From NCBI GenBank assembly GCA_035524495.1, contig DATKOR010000070.1, forward strand, positions 1 through 21,069: 21,069 nt of DNA. The letters run 5' to 3'. A model generated the notes under the pieces. It saw only the letters and a program-made list of their open reading frames with translations, had not been told where the DNA came from and did no database searches. This DNA comes from CAIKZZ01 sp035524495 (GTDB lineage Bacteria > Pseudomonadota > Gammaproteobacteria > Steroidobacterales > Steroidobacteraceae). The position numbers and the translations under genes were made by a program. The stretch's first letter is position 1. Every line of letters starts with the position of its first letter. Positions 4,752 through 13,586 of this stretch are shown here, in pieces.

Positions 4752-5998
4752 GACTCGTTACTCCTGGCGGATGCGCCGGCGGTGAGCCGCTCGTCGACCC
4801 ACTCGATCCAGTGGCGCACGGGGATCTTGCTCGCCGAGCCGAGGTGCGCGAGGCAGCCGACGTTCGCCGACAGGATCTCGGCCGGCGACTCGAGGCAGAG
4901 CGCCTCGAGCTTGCGGCGGCGCAGTTCCGTCGAGAGCTCGCGCTCGAGAAGCGAATAGGCGCCCGCCGACCCGCAGCAGAGGTGCGGGTCGCGAACCGTC
5001 ACGAGCTCGGCACCGAGCGCCGCGAGGATCGGCTCGACCTTGCCGCGCACGCGCTGCCCGTACTGCAGCGTGCACGGCGCATGGAACGCGACGCGGCGCG
5101 CGGCGGGCGTGGCGCGTGCCTTGAGCGAGCCGACCTCGGGCGCAAGGAACTCGGCGAGGTCGACCGTGCGCTCGCTGATCCTTCGCGCACGGGCCGCGTA
5201 GCCGGGATCGCCCGCGAGGAGCTCGCCGTAGTCCCTCACGCGCACGCCGCAGCCGGAGGCCGTCATCACGAGCGACTCGACGCCCTCGTCGAGGTGGCGG
5301 GACCAGGCATCGACGTTGCGCCGCGCCGCCGCCAGCGCGCCCGCGGGGTCCGACAGGTGCGCGCGGACGGCCCCGCAGCAGCCGGAGCGCGGCTCGGCGA
5401 ACGCCTCGACCCCGAGCGCCGCGAGCACCCGCGCCGTCGCGGCATCGATCGACGGGATCAGCGCTCCTTGCGTGCAGCTCGTGAGCAGCAGCACCCGCCG
5501 CGCGTGCCCGCGCGTCGCGGCGGGGCCGGGGTCGCGGCGCTCGATGACCTTGGCGCGTAGTGCCCGGGGCAGGAAGGGCCTGACGCGCCGGCCGAGGCCG
5601 AGCGCCGCCGCGAACAAGCGTCGCCGCGAGAGCGCCGCGCGCAGCACGGCGCGCGTTACGCGCTCGCCGAGCGGTCGGGGCACGCGCTCGTCGACGATCT
5701 CCCGGCCGATCTCGAGCAGCCGCCCGTAGCGCACGCCCGAAGGGCAGGTCGTCTCGCAGGCGAGGCACGTGAGGCAGCGATCGAGATGCTGCTGCGTCGA
5801 GCGCGTAGCGGCGCGGCCCTCGAGTACCTGCTTGATCTGGTAGATGCGTCCGCGCGGGCCGTCGAGCTCGTCCCCGAGCAGCTGGTAGGTCGGGCAGGTC
5901 GCCGCGCAGAACCCGCAGTGCACGCAGGTGCGCAGGATCGCCTCGGCCTCGCGGCCCTGCGTCGTGTCCTTGATGAAGTCGGCGAGATGGGTTTCCAC
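4748..5998 (-). CDS. glcF: Glycolate oxidase iron-sulfur subunit GlcF
   Basis: GlcF is the electron-transfer subunit of membrane-associated glycolate oxidase (glycolate to glyoxylate). The protein has 416 residues from GTG, against about 407 in E. coli. Two [4Fe-4S] motifs are visible: C25-x2-C28-x2-C31-x3-C35-P and C75-x2-C78-x2-C81-x3-C85-P. Two CCG-type cysteine-rich domains follow (SGCCGAVRAHL and HLCCGSAGAYSLLERELS). The GTG at 5998 lies 7 nt after the glcE stop and aligns with the E. coli N-terminus. The open frame continues upstream only as a shadow of glcE. The stop overlaps the GFA start. Identity to E. coli GlcF is evident across the whole length. Confidence 0.96.
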   Translation of the reverse strand: METHLADFIKDTTQGREAEAILRTCVHCGFCAATCPTYQLLGDELDGPRGRIYQIKQVLEGRAATRSTQQHLDRCLTCLACETTCPSGVRYGRLLEIGREIVDERVPRPLGERVTRAVLRAALSRRRLFAAALGLGRRVRPFLPRALRAKVIERRDPGPAATRGHARRVLLLTSCTQGALIPSIDAATARVLAALGVEAFAEPRSGCCGAVRAHLSDPAGALAAARRNVDAWSRHLDEGVESLVMTASGCGVRVRDYGELLAGDPGYAARARRISERTVDLAEFLAPEVGSLKARATPAARRVAFHAPCTLQYGQRVRGKVEPILAALGAELVTVRDPHLCCGSAGAYSLLERELSTELRRRKLEALCLESPAEILSANVGCLAHLGSASKIPVRHWIEWVDERLTAGASARSNES

Positions 5999-6005
5999 CG
6001 CTCGC

Positions 6006-7073
6006 TCAGAGGCCAGGCACGAGGCGGCCGTAGTTGAAGATGCTGCGCGGGTCGAACGCGGCCTTGAGCCGGCGGTGGATCGTGAGGAGCGGCGGCGGCA
6101 GCGGCTCGAACGCGGGCGTGAGCCCATCCCCGTGCCAGAGCGCCGCCGAGCCGCCGATGCGGCGCACGGCCCCGCGCACGACCGTCGCCGAGGCGCTGGT
6201 GCGCAACCAGCGCAGCGCCCCTCCCCACTCGACGAGCAGCGTCCCGGGGAGGTCGAGCGCCGTGGCGCCGGATGGCACCGACAGCCGCCACAAGGGATCG
6301 CGCGGGGCGAGGAACGGATGGCTGTGATCGCGGATGCTCGTCCACGCGCGCTCGGCGGCGGCGGCCTCGACGAGCGCGCCGCCCAACTCCGCACGGGCCG
6401 CCGCGACGACCGAGGGCGCCCCCGACAGCCGCACGCGCGCGACCCCGTCGTGCCAGAAGGTCGCCGACACCGGCAGCGGCCGGCGCGCCCAGCGGTTGAA
6501 CGCGCCGACCGCGTCCTCTGCGTTCATCGCGAACTCGAGCGTCGCCTCGGACGCGGGCCGCGGTACGACCTTGAGCGACACCTCGGCGAGGACACCCAGG
6601 ATGCCGAGCGACCCGCAGCTGAGGCGCGCGACGTCGAACCCGGCGACGTTCTTCATGACGCGGCCGCCGAAATTCAGCAGCTCGCCCGCCGCCGACAGCA
6701 GCTTGACGCCGAGCACGAAGTCGCGCACCGCGCCCGCGCTCGCGCGCCGGGGCCCGGAGAGTCCGGCCGCCACGATGCCGCCGAGCGTCGGGTCGCCGCC
6801 GAATGCCGGCGGCTCGCAGGCGAGGAACTGCCCGTGCGCGGCGAGGAGCGCCTCGACCTCGCTGAGGCGCGTGCCGGCGCGCGCGCTGACGACCAGCTCG
6901 CTCGGCTCGTAGTCGACGATGCCGGCGTAGCCGCGGGTGTCGAGCAGCTCCCCTTCCGAGGCCTCGCCGAGGAAATCCTTGGTGCCGGCGCCGCGAATGC
7001 GGAGCCGCCCTCCATCGCGGGCGGCGGTGAGGATCCGCTCGCGCAGCGCCGAGAGGTTGGGATCGATCGGCAC
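6006..7073 (-). CDS. glcE: Glycolate oxidase FAD-binding subunit GlcE
   Basis: GlcE is the second flavin-domain subunit of glycolate oxidase. The protein has 355 residues from GTG, against about 350 in E. coli. The PCMH-type FAD-binding domain fills the first half, with LRIRGAGTKDFLG, then GGDPTLGGIVAAGLSGPRRA, then GGRVMKNVAGFDVARL. The C-terminus ends in the conserved HRRLKAAFDPRSIFNYGRL. The GTG at 7073 begins one nucleotide after the glcD stop codon (TGA-C-GTG). An upstream in-frame ATG at 7133 would overlap glcD by about 60 nt and adds residues not seen in the family, so I rejected it. The spacing implies translational coupling in the order glcD-glcE-glcF. Confidence 0.95.
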   Translation of the reverse strand: MPIDPNLSALRERILTAARDGGRLRIRGAGTKDFLGEASEGELLDTRGYAGIVDYEPSELVVSARAGTRLSEVEALLAAHGQFLACEPPAFGGDPTLGGIVAAGLSGPRRASAGAVRDFVLGVKLLSAAGELLNFGGRVMKNVAGFDVARLSCGSLGILGVLAEVSLKVVPRPASEATLEFAMNAEDAVGAFNRWARRPLPVSATFWHDGVARVRLSGAPSVVAAARAELGGALVEAAAAERAWTSIRDHSHPFLAPRDPLWRLSVPSGATALDLPGTLLVEWGGALRWLRTSASATVVRGAVRRIGGSAALWHGDGLTPAFEPLPPPLLTIHRRLKAAFDPRSIFNYGRLVPGL

Positions 7074-7074
7074 G

Positions 7075-8598
7075 TCAGAGTCGCTCGAGCTCGGGGAACG
7101 GCAACGCGCCCTTGTGCACGCGCATGCGGCCATACTCGGCGCAGCGGTGCAGCGTCGGGATCAGCTTCCCGGGGTTCAGCAGCCCGTCGGGGTCGAACGC
7201 GCGCTTGATCGCGAAGAACGCCGCGCGCTCCTCCGGCGTGAACTGCACGCACATCGAGTTGATCTTCTCGACGCCGACGCCGTGCTCGCCGGTGATCGTC
7301 CCGCCGAGCGCCACGCAGAGCTCGACGATGTCGGCGCCGAAGCGCTCGGCGCGGTCCCATTCGCCCGGCACGTTGGCATCGAACAGGATCAGCGGGTGCA
7401 GGTTGCCGTCGCCGGCGTGGAACACGTTCATGCACTTGAGGCCGTGGCGGACCTCGAGCGCCGCGATCGCCTCGAGGACGCGCCCGAGGTGCTTGCGCGG
7501 GATCGTGCCGTCCATGCAGTAGTAGTCGGGCGAGATGCGCCCCGCGGCCGGGAAGGCGTTCTTGCGCCCCGACCAGAACCGGAGGCGCTCGGCCTCGGAC
7601 TGCGACACCGCGACCGCGGTCGCGCCGGCCCCGCGCACGATCGCCTCGAGCCGCCCGATCTCCTCCCGGACCTCGTCGGGCGTGCCATCGGACTCGGCGA
7701 GCAGGATCGCCGCCGCGCCGAGGTCGTAGCCCGCCTTGACGAACGGCTCGACCGCCGCCGTCGCGCGCCGGTCCATCATCTCGAGCCCGGCGGGCACGAT
7801 GCCGGCCGCGATGATCGCGGCGACCGCCTGGCCGGCGTGGCCGACGTCGCCGAAGGACGCCATCACGACGCGCGCGGTCGACGGGCGCGGCAGGAGCCTC
7901 ACGCTCACCTCGGTCAGGACCGCGAGCAGGCCCTCCGAGCCGATCAGCAGCGCGAGCAGATCGAGGCCCGGTGAATCGAGCGCATGCGCGCCGAACTCGA
8001 CGATCTCGCCCTCGATCGTCACGGCGCGCACCCTGAGCACGTTGTGGAGCGTGAGGCCGTACTTCAGGCAATGCACGCCGCCGGCGTTCTCGGCGACGTT
8101 GCCGCCGATCGTGCAGGCGATCTGCGAGGAGGGATCGGGCGCGTAGTAGAGCCCGTGCGGCGCCGCGGCCTCGGAGATCGCGAGGTTGCGCACGCCCGGC
8201 TCGACGCGCGCGATCCCCGCCGCCGCGTCGACCGCGAGGATGCGGTTCAGGCGCGCGAGCGAGACGAGGACGCCGGCCGCATGCGGCATCGCGCCGCCCG
8301 AGAGGCCGGTCCCCGCGCCGCGTGCGACGAGCGGCGCGCCGAGGCGCCGGCACACGCCGACGGCCGCCACGACCTCGCGTTCCGAGGACGGCATGACGAC
8401 CGCGACCGGGAGCCCGCGGAACGTCGCGAGCCCGTCGCACTCGTAGGGCCGCAGGTCGCCGTCGGAGGAGAGCACCGTGCCCGCGGGCAGCACCGCCTCG
8501 AGCGCCGCGACGATTTCTCGGCGCCGGCCCGCGTCGGGCCGCTCGGCGGAGTCGCAGAAGCGGGGCTCGCCGGCCGCGTCGGCCGCGGGCGCGCTCAA
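7075..8598 (-). CDS. glcD: Glycolate oxidase catalytic FAD subunit GlcD
   Basis: GlcD is the FAD-linked catalytic subunit, oxidising glycolate and probably D-lactate. The FAD-binding domain contains LVARGAGTGLSGGAMP and APDPSSQIACTIGGNVAENA followed by GGVHCLKYGLT. The C-terminal cap has NVFHAGDGNLHPLILFD, GEHGVGVEKI and FDPDGLLNPGKLIPTLHRC, all nearly identical to E. coli GlcD. The start is uncertain. The frame is open to an ATG at 8727 (550 residues) and a GTG at 8685, neither with a Shine-Dalgarno. The TTG at 8598 gives 507 residues (E. coli has 499) and overlaps the stop of a short ORF that has a strong Shine-Dalgarno. The gene is divergent from the permease at 8861. Confidence 0.95.
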   Translation of the reverse strand: MSAPAADAAGEPRFCDSAERPDAGRRREIVAALEAVLPAGTVLSSDGDLRPYECDGLATFRGLPVAVVMPSSEREVVAAVGVCRRLGAPLVARGAGTGLSGGAMPHAAGVLVSLARLNRILAVDAAAGIARVEPGVRNLAISEAAAPHGLYYAPDPSSQIACTIGGNVAENAGGVHCLKYGLTLHNVLRVRAVTIEGEIVEFGAHALDSPGLDLLALLIGSEGLLAVLTEVSVRLLPRPSTARVVMASFGDVGHAGQAVAAIIAAGIVPAGLEMMDRRATAAVEPFVKAGYDLGAAAILLAESDGTPDEVREEIGRLEAIVRGAGATAVAVSQSEAERLRFWSGRKNAFPAAGRISPDYYCMDGTIPRKHLGRVLEAIAALEVRHGLKCMNVFHAGDGNLHPLILFDANVPGEWDRAERFGADIVELCVALGGTITGEHGVGVEKINSMCVQFTPEERAAFFAIKRAFDPDGLLNPGKLIPTLHRCAEYGRMRVHKGALPFPELERL

Positions 8599-8645
8599 AG
8601 CGCCCGCCAGCTCATGCGCGCGTCGGCTCGCGATCGGCCTGCCAT
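8595..8645 (-). CDS. Possible 16-residue leader ORF before glcD
   Basis: The ATG at 8645 has the best Shine-Dalgarno of the region (GGAGG, 5-nt spacing), but it lies in a different frame from glcD. It encodes MAGRSRADARMSWRAL and stops at TGA (8597-8595), which overlaps the candidate glcD start TTG (8598-8596) as TTGA. It may be a coupling leader peptide, or the real glcD start followed by a frameshift in the assembly. I recognise no homologue. Confidence 0.35.
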   Translation of the reverse strand: MAGRSRADARMSWRAL

Positions 8646-8860
8646 CCGCTCCTCCGGCCCGGTCACCCCGGGACCCATTTTGCACCCGCGCCGCGCCCGC
8701 TGCGCGCCGATCGTCGCACCGCAGCATGCAATCGCGGCCGTGGATACACTAATCTCGTCGCGCACCGGCGCGGGCTTGGCGATGGGAACCGGGCGATGCT
8801 CCCGGGGCGGCGGGTCGCGGCGCGACCGGACGAGCGGCCACAGAACAACTAAGGAACGCC

Positions 8861-10675
8861 ATGTACCAGCAGATGTACGACCCGATGGGGAACACCGTCC
8901 TCTCGACGCTCGTCGCGGCGATCCCGATCCTGACGCTGCTCTACTTCATCGCGCTGCACCCGCACCGCGACGCGAACGGCGTGCGCCACCTCGGGATCGC
9001 GGCCCCGTACGCCGCGTTCTACGGCGTGATCGCCGCCTTTCTCGTCTCCTGCATCGCCTTCCAGATGCCGCTCGGCGCGGCGGTGTCGGCCTTCGGGCTC
9101 GGCACGCTGTCGGGCTTCCTCGGCATCATCTGGATCGTGCTCGCGGCGATGTTCCTCTACACGATGACGCTGGTGTCGGGGAAGTTCGAGATCGTCAAGG
9201 AATCGATCGTCCACATCTCCTTCGACCGCCGCCTGCAGTGCGTGCTGATCGCCTTCTCCTTCGGCGCGATCATCGAGGGCACGTCGGGCTTCGGCACGCC
9301 GGTCGCGATCGCCGGCGCGGTGATGGTGGGTCTCGGGTTCAAGCCGTTCCAGTCGGCGGTGCTGAACCTGCTGGCGAACACCGCCCCGGTTGCGTGGGGC
9401 GCGATCGGCACGCCGATCGTGACGCTGGCCGCGGTCAGCGGGCTCGACGAGGTGACGCTGTCGGCGATGGCCGGCAAGCAGCTGCCGTTCGTGTCGGTCC
9501 TCGTTCCGTTCTGGCTGGTTGCGACGTTCGTCAAGATGGAAGGCGGCACGTGGAAGGAGGCCTTCGAGGTCTGGCCGGCGGCGCTGTGCGCCGGCCTGTC
9601 GTTCGCCGTGGTCCAGTACCTCGCGTCCGGGGCCGCGTCCACGCACCTCGTCACCGACGTCGTCGCCGGGCTCGCCTCGGTGATCAGCACCGCGCTCTTC
9701 CTGCGCTTCGTGTGGCACCCGAAGACGCGCTTCCTGCTGCGCGACGAGCGCGAGGCGCTCGCGCGTGCCGGCAAGAGCGCCGCGACCGCGACCTCGGACC
9801 TGAGCGACTGGAAGTACCGCTACACCGCGAAGGAGACCATCCACGCGTGGCTGCCGTGGCTGATCCTCGTCGCCTGCTGCTGGCTGTGGGGCCAGCCCGC
9901 CAACAAGAAGTTCCTGAACGAGCTGTTCTCCGGCGTCCAGTTCGCGACGACGCTGCTCGGCTCGAAGTTCGCGGGCACGCTGTCGCTGCCCGTCTGGGAC
10001 ATGCCGTCGCTGCACAACCTCGTGCAGCGGATGCCGCCGGTCGCGGCGCTGAACGCCAAGCCCGAGGCCGCGCGCTTCACGATCAACTGGCTCTCCGCCG
10101 CCGGCACCGGCGTCTTCGTCGCGGCCCTCCTCTCCGGCCTCGTGCTCGGACTCTCCGGCGCGCAGTGGCGCGGCGCCTTCATGCAGACGGTGCACCGGAT
10201 GAAGATTCCGGTACTGGTCATCGGGCAGGTCCTCGGCCTCGGGTTCCTGACCCGCTACTCGGGCACCGACGCGGTCCTCGGGCTCGCATTCACGGGCGCG
10301 GGGCCCCTCTACCCCTTCTTCGCCGCGTACCTCGGCTGGCTGGGCGTGTTCCTGACCGGGTCCGACACCGCATCCAATGCGCTCTTCGGGAGCCTGCAGC
10401 GCATCACCGCGCAGCAGCTGAACCTCAACCAGGTACTGATCGTCGCGACGAACTCGACGGGCGGCGTCATGGGCAAGATGATCGACGCGCAATCAATCAT
10501 GGTCGCGTGCGCGGCCTGCTACGACAAACCCGAGGAACGGACGCGCGCGCTCGGCCCGATCTTCCGAACGGTGTTCTGGCACTCGATCGCGGGCGCCGCA
10601 GTGATCGGCCTGATTGCGCTCCTGCAGGCCTACGTGTTCGCGGACCTGATCCCGGTGCTTCCGGCCGGGAAATAG
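8861..10675 (+). CDS. lldP: L-lactate/glycolate permease (LctP family)
   Basis: This inner-membrane proton symporter has 604 residues and about a dozen or more hydrophobic segments. Members are LldP (lactate) and GlcA (glycolate). The family signature FGAIIEGTSGFGTPVAIAGA is near residues 132-151, followed by NLLANTAPVAWGAIGTPI. A second hallmark, TGSDTASNALFG, and NSTGGVMGKMIDAQSIMVA are in the C-terminal part. AAGGA about 6 nt upstream supports the ATG at 8861. Divergence from glcDEF suggests that glycolate is the physiological substrate, so glcA would be an equally fair name. The family does not separate cleanly by sequence at this level. The region 8646-8860 between the two units should hold both promoters, but I cannot place convincing -35/-10 boxes there. 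Confidence 0.93.
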   Translation: MYQQMYDPMGNTVLSTLVAAIPILTLLYFIALHPHRDANGVRHLGIAAPYAAFYGVIAAFLVSCIAFQMPLGAAVSAFGLGTLSGFLGIIWIVLAAMFLYTMTLVSGKFEIVKESIVHISFDRRLQCVLIAFSFGAIIEGTSGFGTPVAIAGAVMVGLGFKPFQSAVLNLLANTAPVAWGAIGTPIVTLAAVSGLDEVTLSAMAGKQLPFVSVLVPFWLVATFVKMEGGTWKEAFEVWPAALCAGLSFAVVQYLASGAASTHLVTDVVAGLASVISTALFLRFVWHPKTRFLLRDEREALARAGKSAATATSDLSDWKYRYTAKETIHAWLPWLILVACCWLWGQPANKKFLNELFSGVQFATTLLGSKFAGTLSLPVWDMPSLHNLVQRMPPVAALNAKPEAARFTINWLSAAGTGVFVAALLSGLVLGLSGAQWRGAFMQTVHRMKIPVLVIGQVLGLGFLTRYSGTDAVLGLAFTGAGPLYPFFAAYLGWLGVFLTGSDTASNALFGSLQRITAQQLNLNQVLIVATNSTGGVMGKMIDAQSIMVACAACYDKPEERTRALGPIFRTVFWHSIAGAAVIGLIALLQAYVFADLIPVLPAGK

Positions 10676-10756
10676 GCCGCGCGCGCCGACCACGCCTGCG
10701 CCGCGCGGCGGCGCCGGGCAGAACGTTTTGCGCTGCAGGAACGCACCTGCGGGGCG

Positions 10757-10778
10757 GCGGCGGCTCACAGGCCGCCGC
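10757..10778 (+). repeat. GC-rich hairpin between the permease and ABC genes
   Basis: GCGGCGGC (10757-10764) and GCCGCCGC (10771-10778) form a perfect 8-bp stem with a 6-nt loop, about 80 nt after the permease stop. No T-run follows on either strand. It may mark the permease mRNA end or be simple GC-repeat structure. The rest of 10676-10850 shows no gene. TATGCT at 10789-10794 resembles a -10 box but has no partner. Confidence 0.3.
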
Positions 10779-10850
10779 AGCCCCAAGGTATGCTCTCCCG
10801 GAACCTGAGAACAACCGGGCGGAACGGCGGCGGCCGCCGCGCCGACGGGT

Positions 10851-11627
10851 ATGCCTGAAGCGTTCATCCTCGAGACCGAGCGGCTCACCAAGGAATTCAA
10901 GGGCTTCGTCGCCGTCAGCGACGTCGACCTCAAGGTCCGGCGTGGCGAGATCCATGCGCTGATCGGGCCGAACGGCGCCGGCAAGACGACGGTCTTCAAC
11001 CTGCTGACCAAGTTCATGGCGCCGACCCGCGGCCGGATCCTCTACGACGGCGCCGACATCACGGTCGCGCAGCCGGCCGAGGTCGCGCGCCGCGGCATCG
11101 TGCGCTCGTTCCAGATGTCGGCCGTGTTCCCCCACCTGACCGTGCTCGAGAACGTGCGCATCGGACTGCAGCGCAGTCTCGGCACCAGCTTTCACTTCTG
11201 GCGCAGCGAATCGAGCCTCGGCGTCCTCGACGCGCGCGCGCACGAGCTCCTCGAGCGCGTCGGCCTCGGCGAGTTCGCGCGCATGGTCGCGGTCGAGCTT
11301 CCCTACGGCCGCAAGCGCGCGCTCGAGATCGCGACGACGCTCGCGATGGATCCGCAGCTGATGCTGCTCGATGAGCCGACCCAGGGCATGGGCCACGAAG
11401 ACGTCGCGCGCGTGACCGCCCTGATCAAGGCGGCGGCCGCGAACCGCACGGTGCTGATGGTCGAGCACAACATGAACGTCGTCGCGACGATCGCCGACAC
11501 GATCACGGTCCTGCAGCGCGGCCAGATCATCGCCGCGGGCCCGTACGCCGAGGTGTCGCACAACCCGCAGGTCATCGAGGCCTACATGGGCGCGCAGGAT
11601 ACCGAGCTGCGGAGCGCGCACGGATGA
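10851..11627 (+). CDS. livG: Branched-chain-type ABC transporter ATPase, LivG-like
   Basis: This cytoplasmic ATPase of 258 residues energises the importer encoded by the next four genes. Walker A is GPNGAGKT (39-46), the Q-loop is Q88, the signature region is LPYGRKRALEI (150-160), Walker B is LMLLDE (170-175) and the switch His is H206. The signature has LPYG rather than LSGG. LivG proteins commonly have a Tyr-Gly variant here, so it need not be defective. EAYMGAQ near the end is the usual LivG tail. The start at 10851 lacks a clear Shine-Dalgarno. It is coupled to the next ATPase by an ATGA overlap (11624-11627). Confidence 0.9.
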   Translation: MPEAFILETERLTKEFKGFVAVSDVDLKVRRGEIHALIGPNGAGKTTVFNLLTKFMAPTRGRILYDGADITVAQPAEVARRGIVRSFQMSAVFPHLTVLENVRIGLQRSLGTSFHFWRSESSLGVLDARAHELLERVGLGEFARMVAVELPYGRKRALEIATTLAMDPQLMLLDEPTQGMGHEDVARVTALIKAAAANRTVLMVEHNMNVVATIADTITVLQRGQIIAAGPYAEVSHNPQVIEAYMGAQDTELRSAHG

Positions 11628-12328
11628 CGACCGAGTTCCTGCGCATCACGGCGCTGCATGCGTTCTACGGCGAGTCGCACATCCTGCACGGCGTCGACTT
11701 CACGGTGAACCGCGGCGAGGTCGTGACGCTGCTCGGCCGCAACGGCGCCGGGCGGACGACGACGCTGCGCGCCGTGCTCGGCCTCGTCGGCAGCCGCTCG
11801 GGGTCGGTGATGATCAACGGACGCGAGGCGATCTCCCTGCCCCCGCACCGGATCGCGCACCTCGGCGTCGGCTACTGCCCCGAGGAGCGCGGGATCTACG
11901 CGTGCCTGTCGTCCGAGGAGAACCTGCTGCTCGCCCCGCAGGTCGGCTCGGCCGGGATGACCGTCGAGGAGATCTACGCGATGTTCCCGAACCTGCGCGA
12001 GCGCCGCGCGACGCAGGGCACGCGACTCTCGGGCGGCGAGCAGCAGATGCTCGCGGTCGCGCGCATCCTGCGCACCGGCGCGCGGCTGTTGCTGCTCGAC
12101 GAGATCTCCGAAGGGCTCGCGCCGGTCATCGTCCAGGCGCTGTCGCGGACGATCCATGCGCTCAAGGGCCGCGGCTACACGATCGTCATGGCGGAGCAGA
12201 ACTTCCGCTTCGCCGCGCCGCTTGCCGACCGCTTCTACGTGATGGAGCACGGCCGCATCGTCGAGGGCTTCGCCGCCGGCGAGCTCAAGGCGAAGATGCC
12301 GATGCTGCACGAATACCTCGGCGTCTGA
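11624..12328 (+). CDS. livF: Branched-chain-type ABC transporter ATPase, LivF-like, with Walker A Lys replaced by Arg
   Basis: This is the second ATPase of the importer, 234 residues. The signature LSGGEQ (135-140) and Walker B LLLLDE (155-160, catalytic E160) are intact. Walker A reads GRNGAGRTTT, with Arg44 (codon CGG, 11753-11755) where the ATP-phosphate-binding lysine normally sits. The residue after Walker B is Ile (DEISEGL) instead of Pro (DEPSEGL). LivF proteins usually have Gln in place of the switch His, as here (MAEQN). The C-terminus, with LHEYLGV, is typical of LivF. The Arg may lower ATP hydrolysis at this site, leaving the LivG-like partner as the main motor. I cannot tell whether this is a subfamily feature. 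Confidence 0.9.
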   Translation: MTTEFLRITALHAFYGESHILHGVDFTVNRGEVVTLLGRNGAGRTTTLRAVLGLVGSRSGSVMINGREAISLPPHRIAHLGVGYCPEERGIYACLSSEENLLLAPQVGSAGMTVEEIYAMFPNLRERRATQGTRLSGGEQQMLAVARILRTGARLLLLDEISEGLAPVIVQALSRTIHALKGRGYTIVMAEQNFRFAAPLADRFYVMEHGRIVEGFAAGELKAKMPMLHEYLGV

Positions 12329-12358
12329 CGTACCGGCAATCACCGAAGGGGACCCCCC

Positions 12359-13555
12359 ATGAAGATGAAGACCTTGGCGTTGGAACTCGTAGCCGGGCTC
12401 GCGACGCTCGCGGTGACCGCCCCGGCCTGCGCCGCGGGCGACGAGGTCGTGATCGGCGCCATCGACGACCTGTCGGGCGTCTATGCCGATAACTCGGGAG
12501 TCGAGGCCAGCAAGATGGCGATCGCGGACTTCGGCGGCACCGTGCTCGGCAAGAAGATCGGCCTGCTCGTCACCGACCACCAGAACAAGCCCGACATCGG
12601 CGCCTCGAAGTTCCGCGAATGGGCCGACCAGAACGGCCTCAGCCTGGTGATCGGCGGCTCGAACACCGGCGTCAACATCGCGATGTCCAAGGTCGCGGCG
12701 GCCAAGCACGTGCCGCTGATCGTCATCGGGGCCGGCGGCGCCTCGCTGACCAACGAGGACTGCACGGCCTACACGGTCCACTACGCCTACGACACAACCG
12801 CGCTCGCCAACGGCACCGCGACGACCATCGTCAAGCAGGGCGGCAAGACCTGGTTCTACCTGACCGCCGACTACGCCTTCGGCACGCAGCTGCAGACCGC
12901 CGCCTCCAAGGTCGTCGAGGCGAACGGCGGCAAGAACGTCGGCGCGGTGCGCGTGCCGCTGTCGGCCTCGGACTTCTCGTCGTTCCTGCTGCAGGCCCAG
13001 GGCTCCGGCGCGCAGGTGCTCGGGCTCTCCAACGCCGGCGACGACTTCACGAACTCGCTGAAGGCCGCCAACGAGTTCGGCATCACGCGGACCATGAAGC
13101 CGGCGGGCCTGCTGGTGTTCATCAACAACATCCACAGCCTGGGACTTCAGACGGCGCAGGGGCTGATCCTCACGACCGGCTGGTACTGGGACCTCAACGA
13201 GCAGACCCGCGCGTTCGCGAAGCGGTACTACGACAAGATGAAGAAGTACCCGAACATGGTGCAGGCCGGTGCCTACTCGGCGACGATGCACTACCTGCAG
13301 GCCGTCAAGACCGTCGGCAGCACCGCCTCCGACAAGGTGATGGCGCAGATGAAGGCAGGCAAGATCAACGACATGTTCGCCACCGGCGGCTACATCCGCG
13401 CCGACGGCGTCATGGTCCACGACATGTACGTCGTGCAGGTCAAGACGCCGGCGGAATCGAAATACCCATGGGACTACTACAAGGTGATCAAGGTCATGAA
13501 GGGCGAGGAGGCGTTCGGCCCGATCACGGGCCTGTGCCCGCTCGCGCCGAAGTAA
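12359..13555 (+). CDS. Periplasmic substrate-binding protein of a branched-chain-type ABC importer
   Basis: This 398-residue type I periplasmic binding protein (Peripla_BP_6 / LivJ-like fold) starts with a Sec signal peptide whose likely cleavage lies after ...TAPACA. The mature N-terminus, VIGAIDDLSGVYADNSG, is the typical first strand and ligand loop. NGLSLVIGGSNTGVNIAMS and ADYAFGTQLQTAA are further family landmarks. The ligand cannot be assigned: relatives bind branched-chain amino acids, amides or aromatic acids. The gene lies 30 nt after the second ATPase and has an AAGGGG Shine-Dalgarno. The order ATPase-ATPase-binding protein-permease-permease places it in one operon with its neighbours. 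Confidence 0.9.
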   Translation: MKMKTLALELVAGLATLAVTAPACAAGDEVVIGAIDDLSGVYADNSGVEASKMAIADFGGTVLGKKIGLLVTDHQNKPDIGASKFREWADQNGLSLVIGGSNTGVNIAMSKVAAAKHVPLIVIGAGGASLTNEDCTAYTVHYAYDTTALANGTATTIVKQGGKTWFYLTADYAFGTQLQTAASKVVEANGGKNVGAVRVPLSASDFSSFLLQAQGSGAQVLGLSNAGDDFTNSLKAANEFGITRTMKPAGLLVFINNIHSLGLQTAQGLILTTGWYWDLNEQTRAFAKRYYDKMKKYPNMVQAGAYSATMHYLQAVKTVGSTASDKVMAQMKAGKINDMFATGGYIRADGVMVHDMYVVQVKTPAESKYPWDYYKVIKVMKGEEAFGPITGLCPLAPK

Positions 13556-13586
13556 TCCGCCACCCCGGGCACGACGCGATCCTGCC

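Noticed and set aside
7984..10962. 992-codon plus-strand open frame
   Set aside because: It crosses glcD and the permease in wrong frames and its translation is Arg/Ala/Gly-rich low complexity. It is a GC-rich shadow of real genes.
11300..11334. Broken signature motif in the LivG-like ATPase (LPYGRK)
   Set aside because: LivG-type ATPases normally have a Tyr-Gly form of this motif, so it is not evidence of inactivation.
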